A stretch of 8,756 nucleotides of DNA from Bifidobacteriaceae bacterium (GTDB lineage: Bacteria > Actinomycetota > Actinomycetes > Actinomycetales > WQXJ01), in assembly GCA_031279575.1 (NCBI GenBank), contig JAITIG010000093.1:1-8756 (forward strand). Direction: 5' to 3'. How positions within the stretch are numbered: position 1 is the first letter of the stretch; each line of letters starts with the position of its first letter. Shown here piece by piece: positions 6,441-8,756 of this stretch. Under the pieces are notes generated by a model that worked only from the letters and a program-made list of their open reading frames with translations, made no database searches and was not told where the DNA came from. The translations under genes and the position numbers were made by a program.

Positions 6441-8756
6441 GAGCCCCGAACCGCTGGCGGGCGCGCGCAGGCGTGCTGGGAGTCACCGTCATCCTGTACC
6501 TGACGCTGGCGGCGCCGGTGACACAACTCATCCAGGGTCCGGACTGGTTCGGCTGGTACGCCTCCTTCGGCTTGATGATCTTCGCCGTCGGGCTGATCGG
6601 GCGGTCAATGGGCCTGGCCAACGGCCTGGTCGGGGTGATCCAAGGGGCGCTGGTCCCGCCCGCCCTGACGGCGGCCTTCGCCGCCGACGTGGCCTGGTTG
6701 TGGGTCATCCCGAACGCGCGCGTCTGGGACCGGTTCACGGACCTGGGCGGCGAACTCGGCCGCGCCTTCCTGTTCGAGGTCAGCCCCCTGGCGGCGGGCG
6801 AATGGATCTTCGCCTTTGTGGCGCTCAGCGGCGCGATCCTGGCCTGGGTCTTCGACTGGTATGTCTTCACCGTCAAAGCCCCCGCCGCCACCGGCCTGTT
6901 CGCCGCCTTGATCGCGGTGGTGGCGGTGGCGTTTGTGCGCGAGGGCCTGCGCCCGGCGGTCTTCGCCCCGATGGCCCTGGCCTATTTGACGGTGCTGGCC
7001 GTGACCGCTCCCGGGGCGCGACCGCGCCCCGCCGCGCCCATCGTCGTGGTTGGCGCTGTGGCGCTGGGTCTGGCCGCGGGGCAGGTGACCCCGGGCCTCG
7101 GCATCGGCGGTCTTGTCCAAGGCCGCGACAACGGCCCGATCTACATCGGCGGCGTCAACCCGCTGATCGATCTGGGCGACGACCTCCGGGCCAGCCCCTC
7201 GACCGAGGCGCTGCGTTACACCTCGCGGGTCGGGCCGGTTTATCTGAGGCTGACAACGCTGGGCCAGTTCGACGGCACAACCTGGCAACGAATCCCCGGT
7301 GACCAGCGCATTTACAGCACCGACAATGCCGAGGCGGTGCCTTTGCCGGGCGCGCGGACGGACACGGTCGGGACGGAGGCGAGCATCGGCGTCGAGATCG
7401 TGGACCTCAATTCGGAGTGGCTGCCGGCGCCGTACCAGCCGACAGCGGTCGCCGGCTCGCCGGGCTCGCTGCTGGTGGACCTGAACGACTTGACGCTCAG
7501 CCTGGTCGAGGGCGGGAGCCAGCAGCAGTCCTACACCGTCTCGGCCTGGCTGACGGACCCCGGTTCTGAGGCGGCGCGGGCCGCCGCCGCCACGACCTTG
7601 GAGCCGGAGCTGGTGCGCGCGCTGCGGCCCTACACCTTTCTGCCGCAACAGCGTCCCGAAATGATCGCGGAGACGGCCCTCGCCGCCACCGCCGAGGCTG
7701 GCGACGACCCGTTTGAGCAGGCCCTGGCCTTGGAGCGGTTCTTCCGGGAATCGGGTTTCGTGTATTCCATGTCGACGCCCGCGCGCGAGGGCTACGACGG
7801 CGACTCGGTCCACGTGATCGCCCGTTTCCTGGAGGTCAAGTCCGGTTATTGCGTCCACTTCGCGGCCGCCATGACCCTGATGGCCCGCGAATTGGGCATT
7901 CCGGCGCGGGTGGCGGTCGGCTATCTGCCGGGCAGCGCGATCGCCCAGGACGGCGGGGTGACCACGTATTCGGTCGCGGCCAACCGCCTGCACGCCTGGC
8001 CGGAGCTTTATTTGCCCGGGTCAGGCTGGGTTGGTTTCGAGCCGACCGTTTCGCGCGCGGCCGCTTCCGGGTACGAGTCGGCGTCGCCCCGGCCAACAGG
8101 GTCCGATGCCGTGTCACCGCCCGCGGCCACGTCGGCGCCGGCCACGGAGCCGGGTCGCCCGTCAGCCAGTTCGCCGTCCACGCCGGGCGCCTCGCCCACC
8201 GCCGGCCCTTCGGCGGGGTCCGCCGGGGCGCCTGGTGAATGGACCGGCCCGAGTTGGTGGGGTTGGGCGCTGGGCGCGTTCGCGGTGCTGGCGTTGGCCG
8301 GCGCCGCCCCGGGTCTGACGCGGGCGGCGGTCCGCCGCCCGCTCGCGCGCCGCCGCCGCTGGCGCGGCGGCCTGGCCGGCATCTGGTTGGAAGTCGCGGC
8401 CACGGCCGCTGATTTGCGCCTGGGCGTGGCGCCCTGGCGCACGCCCGCCGCTGCCGCCGGCCTGCTGGTCGATTGGCTTGACCGGGCCGGCCAGGGGCCG
8501 GCCGCCCGGGCGCTGGAGGATTTGGCCGCGGCCGTCGAATTGGCGGCCTACGCGCCGCCGGCGCCATCGGTCCCGGGCGACTCCCCGGGCGACTCCCCGG
8601 GCGCGGCCCCCGGGCCGCGCCCGGACCTGGCCGGCGGAGCCGCCGCCGCCCGCGTTGTCATCCGCGCCCTCAGGCGCTCGCAGCCGTGGCGTGCGCGCTG
8701 GGTCGCCTGGTGGTCGCCCCTGTCCCTAAAGCCGCTCCCCGCCGCCCGGGCGCGCC
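6437..8756 (+). CDS. TgpA-like membrane protein with extracytoplasmic transglutaminase domain (partial, 3' end outside window)
   Basis: 773 residues visible, still open at the right edge. About six or seven hydrophobic segments lie in residues 12-216 (DUF3488/TgpA_N-like). A large, presumably extracytoplasmic region follows, then a Pro/Ser/Thr/Ala-rich linker (about 540-600), a last membrane helix (about 607-625, WGWALGAFAVLALAG) and an Arg-rich cytoplasmic tail with a helical domain. The transglutaminase core is evident: KSGYCVHFAAAMTLMAREL with Cys472, GIPARVAVGYLPG, then NRLHAWPELYL with His519 and GWVGFEPT with Glu535 where many relatives have Asp. Cysteine-protease-like or transglutaminase chemistry at the envelope is expected; the substrate is unknown. 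I chose the TTG at 6437 because it overlaps the DUF58 stop (TTGA), has a weak GGTGAG six bases upstream, and keeps the basic LRAPNRWRAR before the first helix. The GTG at 6473 is the alternative. Confidence 0.92.
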   Translation, partial: MRAPNRWRARAGVLGVTVILYLTLAAPVTQLIQGPDWFGWYASFGLMIFAVGLIGRSMGLANGLVGVIQGALVPPALTAAFAADVAWLWVIPNARVWDRFTDLGGELGRAFLFEVSPLAAGEWIFAFVALSGAILAWVFDWYVFTVKAPAATGLFAALIAVVAVAFVREGLRPAVFAPMALAYLTVLAVTAPGARPRPAAPIVVVGAVALGLAAGQVTPGLGIGGLVQGRDNGPIYIGGVNPLIDLGDDLRASPSTEALRYTSRVGPVYLRLTTLGQFDGTTWQRIPGDQRIYSTDNAEAVPLPGARTDTVGTEASIGVEIVDLNSEWLPAPYQPTAVAGSPGSLLVDLNDLTLSLVEGGSQQQSYTVSAWLTDPGSEAARAAAATTLEPELVRALRPYTFLPQQRPEMIAETALAATAEAGDDPFEQALALERFFRESGFVYSMSTPAREGYDGDSVHVIARFLEVKSGYCVHFAAAMTLMARELGIPARVAVGYLPGSAIAQDGGVTTYSVAANRLHAWPELYLPGSGWVGFEPTVSRAAASGYESASPRPTGSDAVSPPAATSAPATEPGRPSASSPSTPGASPTAGPSAGSAGAPGEWTGPSWWGWALGAFAVLALAGAAPGLTRAAVRRPLARRRRWRGGLAGIWLEVAATAADLRLGVAPWRTPAAAAGLLVDWLDRAGQGPAARALEDLAAAVELAAYAPPAPSVPGDSPGDSPGAAPGPRPDLAGGAAAARVVIRALRRSQPWRARWVAWWSPLSLKPLPAARAR
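8572..8603 (+). repeat. 12-bp tandem repeat in transglutaminase tail linker
   Basis: CCCGGGCGACTC is repeated twice exactly (8572-8583, 8584-8595), then a partial copy. It encodes PGDSPGDSPGA in the predicted cytoplasmic tail of the transglutaminase protein. In-frame, so gain or loss would only change a flexible linker. Confidence 0.6.

Noticed and set aside
4129..7993. Long minus-strand frames (4129-5148, 5097-6410, 6605-7993) opposite the MoxR operon
   Set aside because: Low-complexity Arg/Gly/His/Gln-rich translations without domains, antisense to MoxR, DUF58 and transglutaminase, which carry clear motifs.
7836..8567. Minus-strand frames at the right end (7836-8567, 8008-8442)
   Set aside because: Pro/Arg/Ala-rich shadows of the transglutaminase linker and tail, which are in an open frame consistent from 6437 to the window edge.

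Overview
The window is very GC-rich with strong G/C preference at third codon positions, and reads as a high-GC actinobacterium. The gene families agree: an LAxTG-type (class E sortase) wall-sorting signal, a large DUF4011/SF1-helicase-like protein of the kind found in Actinobacteria, and a MoxR – DUF58 – transglutaminase operon. No genus can be named from the sequence. I see no tRNA, rRNA, CRISPR array, insertion sequence or phage gene.

Layout. (a) 1-254, plus strand: the 3' end of a surface-protein gene with a Pro/Thr-rich wall linker, LALTG sorting motif, membrane helix and basic tail. (b) 263-302: a long hairpin serving as a shared terminator between convergent genes. (c) 307-4068, minus strand: an intact 1253-residue protein with the architecture of an SF1 helicase fused to a C-terminal Vsr/DUF559-type nuclease-like domain. 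The motifs needed for ATP hydrolysis and for nuclease chemistry are replaced, so it looks like a preserved pseudoenzyme. (d) 4069-4254: a 186-bp divergent intergenic region with a 16-bp tandem direct repeat, weak promoter-like AT patches and a good ribosome binding site for the rightward operon. (e) 4255-5259 MoxR AAA+ ATPase, 5256-6440 DUF58 membrane protein, and 6437-beyond the window end a TgpA-like membrane transglutaminase. Consecutive genes overlap by 4 bases, implying translational coupling.

Working together: MoxR ATPases are thought to act as chaperone-like remodellers of partner proteins, commonly with DUF58/vWA-like partners. A membrane protein with an extracytoplasmic Cys-His-acid transglutaminase core completes the module, and the order matches the core of the PFNA-type cluster of bifidobacteria. 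It probably acts at the cell envelope. The divergent pseudo-helicase is the most unusual item. Its position suggests, but does not prove, a regulatory or scaffolding link to the MoxR operon or its shared control region.
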